A stretch of DNA of 23,383 nucleotides from Deltaproteobacteria bacterium (GCA_017889845.1 JAGGAJ010000008.1:1-23383), one strand, 5' to 3'; shown: positions 1-7,267, numbered from the stretch's first letter. The notes: a model not told the origin generated them from the sequence alone. Numbers and translations are program-made.

Positions 1-287
1 GCGACGAAGTCGATCTTCCGGTTGCCGCGGACGACGGTGAAGAGCGCGTCGCCCTGCCGGACCTCCTTGCCCGGCTCGGGGAACTCGATCCGGTCGATCG
101 TCCCCACGACCTGCCGGGCGAAATCGTCGATCCCCACCCGCGCGAACCCCCGGGCCGCCGGGAGCGCCCACGTGTGGCCCCGGTGGAAGAGGGCGGACGC
201 GGCCGCCTGCCGCTTCCTGCGGGCCTCCAGCGCGTAGTCCGCCGTCAGGAACGCCGCAATCATCAGAGTGGCGAGTAGAACGGTCAT
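1..287 (-). CDS. GcvH-like protein with N-terminal membrane anchor, lipoyl lysine absent (partial)
   Basis: The 3' end lies beyond the window; 95 codons are visible. The ATG at 287 follows a strong AAGGAGG site at 294-300. Residues 2-16 are a short hydrophobic segment followed by a basic stretch (EARRKRQ), so the protein is probably membrane-anchored. From about residue 35 it matches the glycine-cleavage H-protein fold (HRGHTWALP, ARVGIDDFA, GTIDRIEFPEPG, QGDALFTV). Aligned without gaps on E. coli GcvH, the lipoyl-lysine position falls on Asn in RGNRKIDF, so lipoylation is not expected. It lies 16 bp behind the second GcvH-like gene in the same operon. No glycine-cleavage genes are nearby, so a glycine cleavage role is unlikely. 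The actual role is unknown; a scaffold or redox-complex accessory role is inference. Confidence 0.8.
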   Translation of the reverse strand, partial: MTVLLATLMIAAFLTADYALEARRKRQAAASALFHRGHTWALPAARGFARVGIDDFARQVVGTIDRIEFPEPGKEVRQGDALFTVVRGNRKIDFV

Positions 288-303
288 GTCGATACCTCCT
301 TCC

Positions 304-1014
304 TTATCCGAGGAACTGGTTTACGATCCTGCCCCACTGCGATTCGCTCAGCCGACCCCCGAACCCATCAACCGGCTCGCCGCCGTCCGTCGCGGTGAGC
401 CCCAGGTCGGATGCGAACATCCTCTTCAGCCGCTCTCCCTCCCAGTCCAGCCAGCGCCTCGCGCTGTTGCCGTAATACAGCCCCTTGATCCCTTCGCCCG
501 TGAGGTGCATCGAGAGGATCCACCCCTCGTTGTAGGGGTCGTGGTTGATCAGGGCCGGGTGCGCGGCGACCTTGGGGTTGATCGTATGGATCACGCCGTC
601 CGCCGGCGCGACCATCTTGACCACCCGCTCCCCGGATTGCAGGAGGAAACAGACGCCGTTCTCTTTCACCGCCGTCCCCTCCGGAGGGACCGAGACGCGG
701 TCGATCGGCCCGACGAGCTTCTGGGTGAAGTCGTCGACCCCCAGCCGCACCTCGTTCTCGTTGTTCTTGCCGATCGAGAGCCACACGTGCCGGGGGTGGA
801 AGAAGCAATCCGTCTTGAGGAGGAAGCCGCGGATGTGCTCCACGTCCTTCTCGGGTGCGGTGCGTTCCTTGAAGAGGCCGCAGTCGGAGTAGCCGGGGGT
901 GCTGCACGGGCTCTTCTGGGCGGCGCCCTTCCCCACCGGGATCTTCTTCGTGGGGTACGCCTTGCAGAAAAAGACGGTGGTCATTTCGAGAAACGGGCAT
1001 TTTCCCGCACCCAT
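304..1014 (-). CDS. GcvH-like protein with N-terminal cysteine cluster, lipoyl lysine replaced by Glu
   Basis: 236 residues, roughly twice a normal H protein. The ATG is preceded by AAGGGAGG at 1019-1026. The first about 60 residues carry four cysteines (C6, C17, C37, C45) that could bind metal or an Fe-S cluster; this part is not in GcvH. Residues from about 70 to 185 follow the H-protein fold: FHPRHVWL, RLGVDDFTQKLVG, APADGVI, INHDPYNEGWIL. Aligned without gaps on E. coli GcvH, the lipoyl lysine is Glu in SGERVV. No signal peptide is evident. The gene sits between a 26-residue membrane peptide and a second GcvH-like gene, all downstream of a sigma-54-type promoter. The link to the nearby HybA/NrfD-like genes is inferred from position. 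Function unknown. Confidence 0.85.
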   Translation of the reverse strand: MGAGKCPFLEMTTVFFCKAYPTKKIPVGKGAAQKSPCSTPGYSDCGLFKERTAPEKDVEHIRGFLLKTDCFFHPRHVWLSIGKNNENEVRLGVDDFTQKLVGPIDRVSVPPEGTAVKENGVCFLLQSGERVVKMVAPADGVIHTINPKVAAHPALINHDPYNEGWILSMHLTGEGIKGLYYGNSARRWLDWEGERLKRMFASDLGLTATDGGEPVDGFGGRLSESQWGRIVNQFLG

Positions 1015-1032
1015 GGCAGCCTCCCTTCTGGG

Positions 1033-1113
1033 CTAGCTCGGCCGGCACGCCGGGCGGATGATGTTGGCAAGGAGCATGGCGACGAAGACGATGGGGATGA
1101 TGAGGTAGAACAT
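1033..1113 (-). CDS. 26-residue single-span membrane peptide
   Basis: A very short frame with an ideal AGGAGG ribosome site (1121-1126) seven bases before its ATG. It encodes MFYLIIPIVFVAMLLANIIR followed by PACRPS: one hydrophobic span, then a short basic tail with one Cys. The stop is 18 bp before the start of the GcvH-like gene. It is the first gene after the sigma-54-type promoter. I know of no named family for it. Size and shape resemble small subunits that stabilise membrane complexes (KdpF- or CydX-like in form only). The good ribosome site and operon position support a real gene; function is unknown. Confidence 0.7.
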   Translation of the reverse strand: MFYLIIPIVFVAMLLANIIRPACRPS

Positions 1114-1148
1114 GGCGTCACCTCCTCGTTTTTCTGTCTTCTTATAGA

Positions 1149-1163
1149 GCAACCTCCGGGCCA
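1149..1163 (-). promoter_or_regulatory. Sigma-54 (-24/-12) promoter
   Basis: The minus strand reads TGGCCCG-GAGG-TTGC, against the consensus TGGCACG-N4-TTGC, with the obligatory GG-N10-GC spacing intact. The predicted start site is near 1137, giving a leader of about 24 nt that contains the AGGAGG site of the 26-residue peptide gene. A sigma-54-dependent response regulator is encoded at 3752-5101, so local control is likely. Confidence 0.75.
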
Positions 1164-1435
1164 ACGGCGGAGAACCGCCCGAGGAGTCTCCCAATGAAGC
1201 GGAACGAAAGGGGAAACTCTGACCCCGGGCACGGGACGTCATAGCGGATGATTGGCCGGCCCTGTTGAATTTCTCTACGGGTTTTCGGGCATTATTCGTT
1301 TTCGGACGGATTATCGGGGAGATAGGATGTTGAAGAATTCGCCGGTGCGGCGAGATCCTCTACATGTCTTTCACGGCAGCCCGGTCGCCTCCCCCGCACC
1401 CTCGCATCTATTTCCGCTCTCGTTTCCTTCCCGTA
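1164..1435. other. Non-coding control region upstream of the GcvH-like operon
   Basis: Between the terminator behind the NrfD-like gene and the sigma-54 promoter there is no credible gene. Short frames here lack ribosome sites and recognisable domains. The only structures seen are the tandem GTTTTCGG repeats and local AT-rich patches around 1285-1320. It probably serves as the upstream control region of the operon at 1-1113. Confidence 0.5.
1281..1305 (-). repeat. Tandem 8-bp repeat, possible activator binding sites
   Basis: GTTTTCGG occurs at 1281-1288 and again at 1298-1305 (CCGAAAAC on the minus strand), 17 bp start to start. This is about 145-165 bp upstream of the predicted sigma-54 start site, a usual distance for enhancer-binding proteins. 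Assignment to the regulator at 3752-5101 is inference. Confidence 0.35.
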
Positions 1436-1472
1436 AAAATGAGCGGCCCCCCCGGGAATACCCGGGGGGGCC
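1436..1472 (-). terminator. Rho-independent terminator after the NrfD-like gene
   Basis: A perfect 12-bp inverted repeat (GGCCCCCCCGGG, loop AATA on the plus strand, CCCGGGGGGGCC) at 1445-1472. On the minus strand a run of five T follows four bases after the stem (1436-1440). It lies 34 bp past the stop of the NrfD-like gene and separates that transcript from the sigma-54 operon. Confidence 0.85.
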
Positions 1473-1505
1473 TTGCCTGCCGTTATTCCCCCTGTGCGGG
1501 GGTCA

Positions 1506-2801
1506 TCAAATATCGGAAGTCTTCCACTGCACGACCTCCGCTGCCTTCTGCCCGGCTTCTTCCTCCGGGAACTCGGGGTGCTCCCGCATGATCGGCATCC
1601 TGGCCACGATCCACCGGAACGCCCAGATCTCCATGCAGATGACCGCGGCGGTAACCCAGATCTCCATCCATGTGGGGTAGTACCGGTTGGCCGAGTACCA
1701 CTTGAAGGCGATCACAGAGACGTTGAGGCGGTTGAGGATCACCCCGACCGCCGTGATGACGGCGGTGATCTGCACGAGGCGCACGTTGTTCCGGAGGATG
1801 GCGACCGTGAAGAGGACCATCGGGATCAGGATCCCTCCGATCATCTCCACGAGGTACCAGTACCCCATGGGGGTGGCCAGCAGGCCGAACTGCTGCCCGT
1901 GTATCAGGTCGATCATCTTGAGGAAGAAATAGGCGAAGAGCGCGCCGAGGGCGCCCTTGGCCAGCCCCAGGAGAATGTCGTCGAAGGAGGCGTGGTGGCG
2001 GGGATCGATCTGGTCCCGGAAGACCCGGTGGCTGATCGTGCTCTCCGCGATCACCATGGACATCCCCGCGAAGATGCTCGACACGAAGAACAGGAGCGGG
2101 ATGTTGGTCGAGTACCACAGCGGGTGGATCTTGTTGGAGGCCATCAGGTACAGGGCACCCAGCCCCGACTGGTGGAGCGTGGAGAGCGTGATTCCGAAGA
2201 TGACGGCGCCGGTGGTGCAGAGCTTGGCATACTTGCGGATCTTCGGCCAGTACAGCCACTCGGTGACCGCCGGGAAGACCTCCACGAACTGGCAGATCGT
2301 GTACAGCAGGAAGTGCCAAGCCACCAGGAACAGGACCGAGCTGTAGCCGAAGGCGTTCCCGATGATCGGGTTGATGACGTTCCAGGGCCGTCCCAGGTCC
2401 AGCAGCAGTGCGCCGGCGTAGAAGCAGTATGCAAGGAACCCGTTGAGGACGGTAGCCCGCAGGATCGGCTCGTACTTCTTGAAGTTCAGTATGTGGACGA
2501 CGAAGCACAGCGTGTACGCGCCGCCGGCGAACGCCACGCCCGTCACGACGTCGAAGCCGATCCAGATTCCCCAGGGGTATTCCTGGGAGAGGTTCGTGAC
2601 GGAGGCGAGCCCGAAGGCGAAGCGAATGACGATCAGCACGAGCCCGCCCGCGATGATCGCACCGCTGATGATGTTGAAGGGCGTCAGGATCTTCCCCTTG
2701 GGCTTGAGCTCCTGGAGGACGAAGCGCAGGAACCCCTTTACGGTGTCCGCTCCCGTTGGGGAGTGGGACAGGGGCAGGGCGGCGGTGTTATTCCTTTCCA
2801 T
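1506..2801 (-). CDS. NrfD/HybB-type membrane quinone-interacting protein
   Basis: 431 residues with about nine or ten hydrophobic spans. It matches the NrfD/PsrC superfamily, closest in style to HybB, the membrane subunit of hydrogenase-2. Features include PWGIWIGFDVVTGVAFAGGA near residues 75-95, the LLDLGRPWNVINPI segment, and TLHQSGLGALYLMA, a HybB-like motif. Proteins of this family pass electrons between a periplasmic Fe-S protein and the quinone pool. The start at 2801 has GGAGG eight bases upstream and overlaps the 3' end of the HybA-like gene by 14 bp, so translation is coupled. A strong terminator follows. No hydrogenase or other catalytic subunit is in the window, so the electron donor or acceptor is unknown. 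Confidence 0.9.
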   Translation of the reverse strand: MERNNTAALPLSHSPTGADTVKGFLRFVLQELKPKGKILTPFNIISGAIIAGGLVLIVIRFAFGLASVTNLSQEYPWGIWIGFDVVTGVAFAGGAYTLCFVVHILNFKKYEPILRATVLNGFLAYCFYAGALLLDLGRPWNVINPIIGNAFGYSSVLFLVAWHFLLYTICQFVEVFPAVTEWLYWPKIRKYAKLCTTGAVIFGITLSTLHQSGLGALYLMASNKIHPLWYSTNIPLLFFVSSIFAGMSMVIAESTISHRVFRDQIDPRHHASFDDILLGLAKGALGALFAYFFLKMIDLIHGQQFGLLATPMGYWYLVEMIGGILIPMVLFTVAILRNNVRLVQITAVITAVGVILNRLNVSVIAFKWYSANRYYPTWMEIWVTAAVICMEIWAFRWIVARMPIMREHPEFPEEEAGQKAAEVVQWKTSDI

Positions 2802-3693
2802 GTCCGTCCTCCTTCTCGCTTTTCTGGGAGGTCAGGTAGCTCAGGCCGAACAGCAGGGTGGGCCACAAAATGAAGATGTGGGGCACGGCGTAGAGAAACC
2901 CGGAGGTCTTCTCGGGGTACGAGGCCGTCCCGACGTTGTCGCGGAGGCCGAGCTGGGCCGGTGGCACGGCCCCGATGAACATCCACGAGGTGCCGCCGGC
3001 CTCGTGCTCCCCGTAGATGTACGAATGGTACTTCCCGGGGTTCGTGGCCACCCGCTGCTTGGCGATCTCCACCAGTTTCCGGCGCGTCCCGAAGAGCGAC
3101 GCCCCTGTGGGGCACGCCTCGGAGCAGGCCGGCTGCTCCCCCTTCACGACGCGGTCGTAGCAGAAGACGCACTTGCGGACGAACGGGCTGGGGCTGTCGT
3201 ACTGGTACTTCGGGGCGTCGAAGGGGCAGGATAGCATGCAGAAGCGGCACCCCATGCACCGTTCCGGGTTGTATTTCACCATCCCCTCGTGCGTCTTCTC
3301 GAGCGCCTTGGTCAGGCAGGCCGTTGCGCAGGCCGGCTGCGCGCAATGCATGCACTGCTTGCGGACGAAGGCGGGCTGGCCTGGTTCCTTCCCGTTCGGA
3401 ATCCTGTTGACGACGGTGAAAGCGTCCGGGGTCGTGTCCCGCATCCGGTCGAGGACCTTCTCGTCGGAGAAGGGCTCCTTCGGCGGGGGGAGCAGGTTCT
3501 GCCGGTTGCACGCCTCTTCGCAGGCACGGCAGCCGATGCACTTGGTCGTGTCGTTCAGCATCCCGTAGAACTCCCCGACGTCCTTTTCCGCCGGCTTCAC
3601 CGTGGCGGCGCCCGATGGTCTGGAATTCGCTGCGAGCAGGGTGCACCCGGCCGCCCCTGCCACCTTCAGAAAGTTCCTTCGGTTCATGCTCAT
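2788..3693 (-). CDS. HybA-like periplasmic 4x[4Fe-4S] ferredoxin with Tat signal and C-terminal anchor
   Basis: 301 residues. The N-terminus MSMNRRNFLKVAGAAG is a twin-arginine signal, so the protein is exported folded. Four cysteine groups are visible: C52/55/58/62, C114/117/122/126, C146/149/152/156 and C175/178/190/194, enough for four [4Fe-4S] clusters. A hydrophobic segment near residues 262-285 is a C-terminal anchor, as in HybA. The start at 3693 has AGGAGGG eight bases upstream. It is followed, with overlap, by the NrfD/HybB-like gene. Together they form the usual two-subunit module that links a periplasmic redox partner to quinone. It lies 58 bp after the sigma-54 regulator gene and may share its transcript. 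Confidence 0.9.
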   Translation of the reverse strand: MSMNRRNFLKVAGAAGCTLLAANSRPSGAATVKPAEKDVGEFYGMLNDTTKCIGCRACEEACNRQNLLPPPKEPFSDEKVLDRMRDTTPDAFTVVNRIPNGKEPGQPAFVRKQCMHCAQPACATACLTKALEKTHEGMVKYNPERCMGCRFCMLSCPFDAPKYQYDSPSPFVRKCVFCYDRVVKGEQPACSEACPTGASLFGTRRKLVEIAKQRVATNPGKYHSYIYGEHEAGGTSWMFIGAVPPAQLGLRDNVGTASYPEKTSGFLYAVPHIFILWPTLLFGLSYLTSQKSEKEDGHGKE

Positions 3694-3751
3694 CGTCTGG
3701 TTCCCTCCTGTGCGGGTGTTCGATGTCTCGCCCGTTCCGGTGTTCCTTCCC

Positions 3752-5101
3752 TCATGCCCCGACCTCTTTTTTCAGCTCGTACTTCTTGATCTTGTTGTAG
3801 AGCGTGACCCGGTCGATCCCCAGCACCTGGGCGGACCGGATGATGTTCCACCGGTTCTCCACCAGGATCCGGAGGATGTGGTCCTTCTCGATGTCGCCCA
3901 GGGACTTGCCGTTCGTTCCTTCCTTCCGCGAGGCCGGGAGGCTGATGTCGGCTTCGGAGATCCGGGTGTCCTTGGCCACCACCATCGCCCGCTCGATGAC
4001 ATTGCGCAACTCCCTGGCGTTCCCCGGCCAGTCGTGCTCCATGAGGACCCGCATGGCGCCGTCGGAGACCCCTTCCACCTTCTTGTCCATCTCGATGTTG
4101 AACCGGTCGATGAAGTGCTCCACCAGCAGGGGGACGTCCTCCTTCCGCTCCCGCAACGGCGGGAGGTGGATGGAGATCACGTTCAGGCGGTAGAAGAGAT
4201 CGTTTCGGAACTTCCCCTCCTCGATCGCCTTCTTGAGGTCCCGGTTCGTGGCGGCAAGGATGCGGGAGGTGATCGTGATCAGCCCCGAGCCTCCGACCCG
4301 CCGGAACTCCTTCTGCTCGAGGACGCGCAGCAGGTCCATCTGCAGCTTGAGGCTGATGTCGCCGATCTCGTCCAGGAACAGCGTGCCGTCCTGCGCCAGT
4401 TCGAGCTTTCCGCGCTTGAGCGAGTCGGCCCCGGTAAAGGCGCCCTTCTCGTAGCCGAACAGCTCGCTCTCCAACAGGGTCTCCGTCAGCGAGGCGCAGG
4501 ACACCGAGATGAAGGGGGCCTCCCGCCGCAGGCTCTCCTCGTGGATCGCGCGCGCCAGAAGCTCCTTGCCCGTCCCGCTCTCGCCCTGGATCAGCACGGT
4601 GGAGTTGCTCTTGGCGACGGTCCGCACGAGGTCGAAGATCTCCAGGATCTTGTGGTTCTTGCTGATCATGTCGTGGAGCCGGTACTGCTTCTTGAGCTCC
4701 TTGCGCAGGAAGATGTTCTCCCGGACGAGCTTCTGGTGCTCGATGATCTTCCGGATCGTGATCGAGAGGTCTTCGGGGTTGAACGGCTTGACCATGTAGT
4801 CGTATGCGCCTTCCTTCATCGCCTTCACGGCCGTGTCGACCGTGGCGAACGCGGTCATGATGATGACGAGCTGGTCGGGGACCTGCCGCTTGAATTCCTC
4901 CATGAGCTGGATGCCGTCGATCCCCGGCATCTTGAGATCGACGAGGCAGAGGTCCCACTCCCGGGACGGAAAGATCTCGAGCGCCTTCGTCCCGTTCTCC
5001 GCCGCCGCTACCTCATAGCCGTCGTCGATCAGCCAGCTGCTCAGGGAATCGCGGACGATTTCCTCATCGTCGACGACGAGAATGTTCACCTTCCGGTCCA
5101 T
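3752..5101 (-). CDS. Sigma-54-dependent response regulator (NtrC family)
   Basis: 449 residues. Receiver domain at 1-120 with the acidic pair D11/D12, phospho-acceptor D55 (LVDLKMPG) and K105. AAA+ domain with Walker A GESGTGKE (173-180), the sigma-54 contact loop GAFTGA (220-225) and Walker B LFLDE (241-245). A Fis-type helix-turn-helix closes the protein (ILVENRWNIIRSAQVLGIDR). I start it at the ATG at 5101, which has GGGAGGG seven bases upstream and gives the standard receiver N-terminus; the frame is open further upstream but that part looks non-coding. It overlaps the archaemetzincin gene by 16 bp and belongs with the haem-motif kinase upstream. A likely target is the sigma-54 promoter at 1149-1163 (inference). 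Confidence 0.93.
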   Translation of the reverse strand: MDRKVNILVVDDEEIVRDSLSSWLIDDGYEVAAAENGTKALEIFPSREWDLCLVDLKMPGIDGIQLMEEFKRQVPDQLVIIMTAFATVDTAVKAMKEGAYDYMVKPFNPEDLSITIRKIIEHQKLVRENIFLRKELKKQYRLHDMISKNHKILEIFDLVRTVAKSNSTVLIQGESGTGKELLARAIHEESLRREAPFISVSCASLTETLLESELFGYEKGAFTGADSLKRGKLELAQDGTLFLDEIGDISLKLQMDLLRVLEQKEFRRVGGSGLITITSRILAATNRDLKKAIEEGKFRNDLFYRLNVISIHLPPLRERKEDVPLLVEHFIDRFNIEMDKKVEGVSDGAMRVLMEHDWPGNARELRNVIERAMVVAKDTRISEADISLPASRKEGTNGKSLGDIEKDHILRILVENRWNIIRSAQVLGIDRVTLYNKIKKYELKKEVGA

Positions 5102-5574
5102 TTGGAAACCCTCCCCGGCTCGATTTTGGAGTTGAGGGCGCGCTGGCAATGCCGGCAGAAGGCCCGGCCCTTGCGGTCGACGTCGAGGATCGTGTTCGAG
5201 AGGTACATGAGGCATTCGACGAGCGAGCAGTGGATCAGGCCGAAGGTGTGGCCCAGCTCGTGGAGCGCCTCCTTGTGGAGACGTTCCCGGAAGATGTCGT
5301 CGTCCGGCTGGGCGCCGTAGAACTCCTGCCGCAGCCGCGCGAGGGAAACCAGTGCGCCGATGCCGTTCAGCTGGGCCTCCCCGTAAACGAACGTCAGGAT
5401 CGGGATGCAGAGGTCCTTCTCGATCACCCCCAGGACCTTGAGGGAGTCGGGCGGGGCGCCCCGGACGAGCTCCTTCAGGATCTTGGTGGAGTGGTACTGG
5501 TTGCGTTCCGCCTCGAAGCTGTGGTCCGGGATCGGCACGTCGCCTGCGGTCTTCACGGTCACCTCAAGGGCCAA
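5086..5574 (-). CDS. Archaemetzincin-like zinc metalloprotease
   Basis: 162 residues from the TTG at 5574. It carries the archaemetzincin zinc signature HELGHTFGLIHC, then C-X4-C-X-M (CSLVECLM) and, 16 residues later, CRHC. The first motif binds the catalytic zinc; the cysteines hold a second zinc. The TTG start is probably too late. The same frame stays open upstream to 5652 and beyond and reads GGILYIQPVGGIDEAVLAWL, which resembles the first strand and helix of the family, but no ATG, GTG or TTG precedes it (see 5643-5669). The gene sits between a histidine kinase and its regulator and overlaps the latter by 16 bp. No signal peptide is seen, so it is probably cytoplasmic. Substrate unknown. 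Confidence 0.8.
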   Translation of the reverse strand: MALEVTVKTAGDVPIPDHSFEAERNQYHSTKILKELVRGAPPDSLKVLGVIEKDLCIPILTFVYGEAQLNGIGALVSLARLRQEFYGAQPDDDIFRERLHKEALHELGHTFGLIHCSLVECLMYLSNTILDVDRKGRAFCRHCQRALNSKIEPGRVSKWTGR

Positions 5575-5642
5575 CTCGACGTCCCGCGTCAGCCACGCAA
5601 GGACCGCCTCGTCGATCCCTCCGACGGGTTGGATGTAGAGGA

Positions 5643-5669
5643 TCCCCCCGATGGCCCTCTTCCCTTCAT
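5643..5669 (-). other. Ambiguous start or -1 frameshift site of the archaemetzincin gene
   Basis: An ATG at 5669-5667 overlaps the kinase stop (ATGA) but is out of frame with the protease. Reading from it, the codons TCG-GGG-GGA form the heptamer G GGG GGA at 5643-5649. A -1 slip there would enter the protease frame exactly at its conserved ILYIQPVG segment. Alternatives are a one-base homopolymer error in the six-C run, a non-standard ATC start at 5652 behind AAGGGAAGAGGG, or the late TTG at 5574. Confidence 0.4.
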
Positions 5670-7255
5670 TGGACGGGGAGGATGATGCGGATGAGCGTCC
5701 CGCTCCCCGTGTCGCTCTTTACTTCCACCTGGCCCCCGTGCCGCTTGACGATGCCGGAGACGACGGAGAGCCCCAGGCCCGTCCCCTTCTCCTTGGTCGT
5801 GTAAAAGGGGTCGAAAATCTTGGACATGATGTCCGGCGGGATCCCGACCCCGGTGTCCTCGAACTCGAGGACCGCGTTGTTGCGGTCCGGGTCCCGGAAG
5901 GTGCGGATGGTGAGCCGCCCCCCCTCCTGCATCGCTTCGGCGGCGTTGACCATGACGTTGATGAACACCTGCTTCATCTGGGAGGGGTCCGCTTCCACGT
6001 TCTGGAGCAGCTCCATCCGCTTCTCCACTTCGACGTTGTGGAGCTTGAGCTTGTTCTGCACGATGACGAGCGACTCATCGATGAGCCGGTTGATGTCGCA
6101 CGGCTTCTTGCTGGGCTCCCGCTGCCGGGTGAGGTCCAGGAGGTTGTGGACGATCGCGCTGGTCCGCTCGACCTCCCGGCCCATGGTGGCCAGGTACTCC
6201 CGGAACTTCTCCACATCCCCTTCCCCGTACTGGCCCCTCTCGAGACGACGCTCCATGAGCTTGATGTAGGTGAACACCCCCGCCAGCGGGTTGTTGATCT
6301 CGTGGGCCACCGTCGCCGCGATTTTTCCGACCGCCGCGAGTTTCTCGCTCTGGAGGAGCTGCTCCTGGGCGTCCTTGAGCTCCTGCGTCCTCTCCTCGAC
6401 CTTCTCCTCGAGGTTCTTGATCAGCCCGTGGATTTCCTCGTTGGCGTTCCGGAGGCTCTCCGTCATGGCGTTGAAGGATTCGGCGAGGTGCCCCATCTCG
6501 TCGTCCGTCTTCACCGGGATGACGTGGGTGAGGTCGCCGCCGGCGATCCAGTTCGTCCCCCGGACGAGCTCCTTCACGGGCCTTCCGACGAACCGCATGA
6601 AGATCGCCACGACGCTCGCCGAGACCCCCAGGATGAGCAGAAAATTGAAGAGGATCGTCTCGTTCCGGGCTTTGGCGATCTCCCGGTCCACCTCGTCGAG
6701 CGACATCGTGATGTCGATCACCCCGAGGACCTTCTGGTCGGCGGAATGAAAGTGGCAATCCGCCGTGGAGCACGCCTTTTCGGTGGTGTTGTAGAGGGGG
6801 TTGATGATCCCCAGGACCCGGTGGCCCCGGCCGGAGGAGAAGATCCGGCTGCGCGCGGAAGAGGTAAGCCGCTCGAGCGGCTTCGCCTCGGAGTGGCAGG
6901 CGTAGCAGGCCTCCGCCTTCTTGTCCACCATCGTGGAGATTTCGTTGTTGTCCGTGGAAAACAGGATGACCCCTTCCGGGTTGTAGATCCGGACCTTCTC
7001 GATCCCCTTCTGGTTCCCGATCGTCCCCATGATCCGGTAGGCCTCGTGCTTGCGGTTCTCCATCATGTCGATCTGGATGGACTTTTCGATCGTCTCGCTG
7101 AGGTGGTGGGCATTGCTCAGCATGATCATGTTGAGGCGGTCTTCCTGGAGGGAGAGGCTGATGTAGCCGAAGATGCCATTGACCAGGATGGCGGAAGCGG
7201 CCACGAACAGGACGAATTTGAGCTCGATGCTGTCAGCCCATCGCGTGGTCGCCAC
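5666..7255 (-). CDS. Membrane sensor histidine kinase with periplasmic haem-c motifs
   Basis: 529 residues. Membrane spans near 13-33 and 202-220 bracket a periplasmic domain of about 170 residues. That domain contains a classical haem c site, C117-YA-C120-H121, and a second CX4CH motif, C162 to H168, so it probably binds one or two c-type haems and senses redox state, O2 or NO. HAMP follows at about 220-272, a coiled coil at 275-305, the HisKA phospho-acceptor H318 (VAHEINNP), and an HATPase domain with N box NVMVNAAEAM, G1 DTGVGIP and G2 GTGLGLSV. The start is GTG at 7255 behind GGGAGG. Its TGA stop overlaps an ATG belonging to the next gene. The partner regulator is at 3752-5101. Confidence 0.92.
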   Translation of the reverse strand: MATTRWADSIELKFVLFVAASAILVNGIFGYISLSLQEDRLNMIMLSNAHHLSETIEKSIQIDMMENRKHEAYRIMGTIGNQKGIEKVRIYNPEGVILFSTDNNEISTMVDKKAEACYACHSEAKPLERLTSSARSRIFSSGRGHRVLGIINPLYNTTEKACSTADCHFHSADQKVLGVIDITMSLDEVDREIAKARNETILFNFLLILGVSASVVAIFMRFVGRPVKELVRGTNWIAGGDLTHVIPVKTDDEMGHLAESFNAMTESLRNANEEIHGLIKNLEEKVEERTQELKDAQEQLLQSEKLAAVGKIAATVAHEINNPLAGVFTYIKLMERRLERGQYGEGDVEKFREYLATMGREVERTSAIVHNLLDLTRQREPSKKPCDINRLIDESLVIVQNKLKLHNVEVEKRMELLQNVEADPSQMKQVFINVMVNAAEAMQEGGRLTIRTFRDPDRNNAVLEFEDTGVGIPPDIMSKIFDPFYTTKEKGTGLGLSVVSGIVKRHGGQVEVKSDTGSGTLIRIILPVQ

Positions 7256-7267
7256 CCCCCTCCCTTC

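Noticed and set aside
304..1014. True glycine-cleavage H protein
   Set aside because: The lipoyl lysine is absent, extra domains are present, and no gcvT/gcvP is nearby.
268..2873. Long plus-strand open frames, rich in Asp, Glu, Arg and Val, opposite the GcvH-like and NrfD-like genes
   Set aside because: They mirror high-GC genes on the minus strand, have no ribosome sites or domains, and the minus-strand products are clear family members.
1506..3693. Hydrogenase-2 operon
   Set aside because: Only HybA- and HybB-like genes are present; no large or small hydrogenase subunit or maturation gene is in the window.
5102..5215. Upstream extension of the sigma-54 regulator by 38 residues
   Set aside because: The extension is Pro/Arg-rich, lies inside the archaemetzincin zinc-motif region, and the ATG at 5101 has a good ribosome site and the standard receiver N-terminus.
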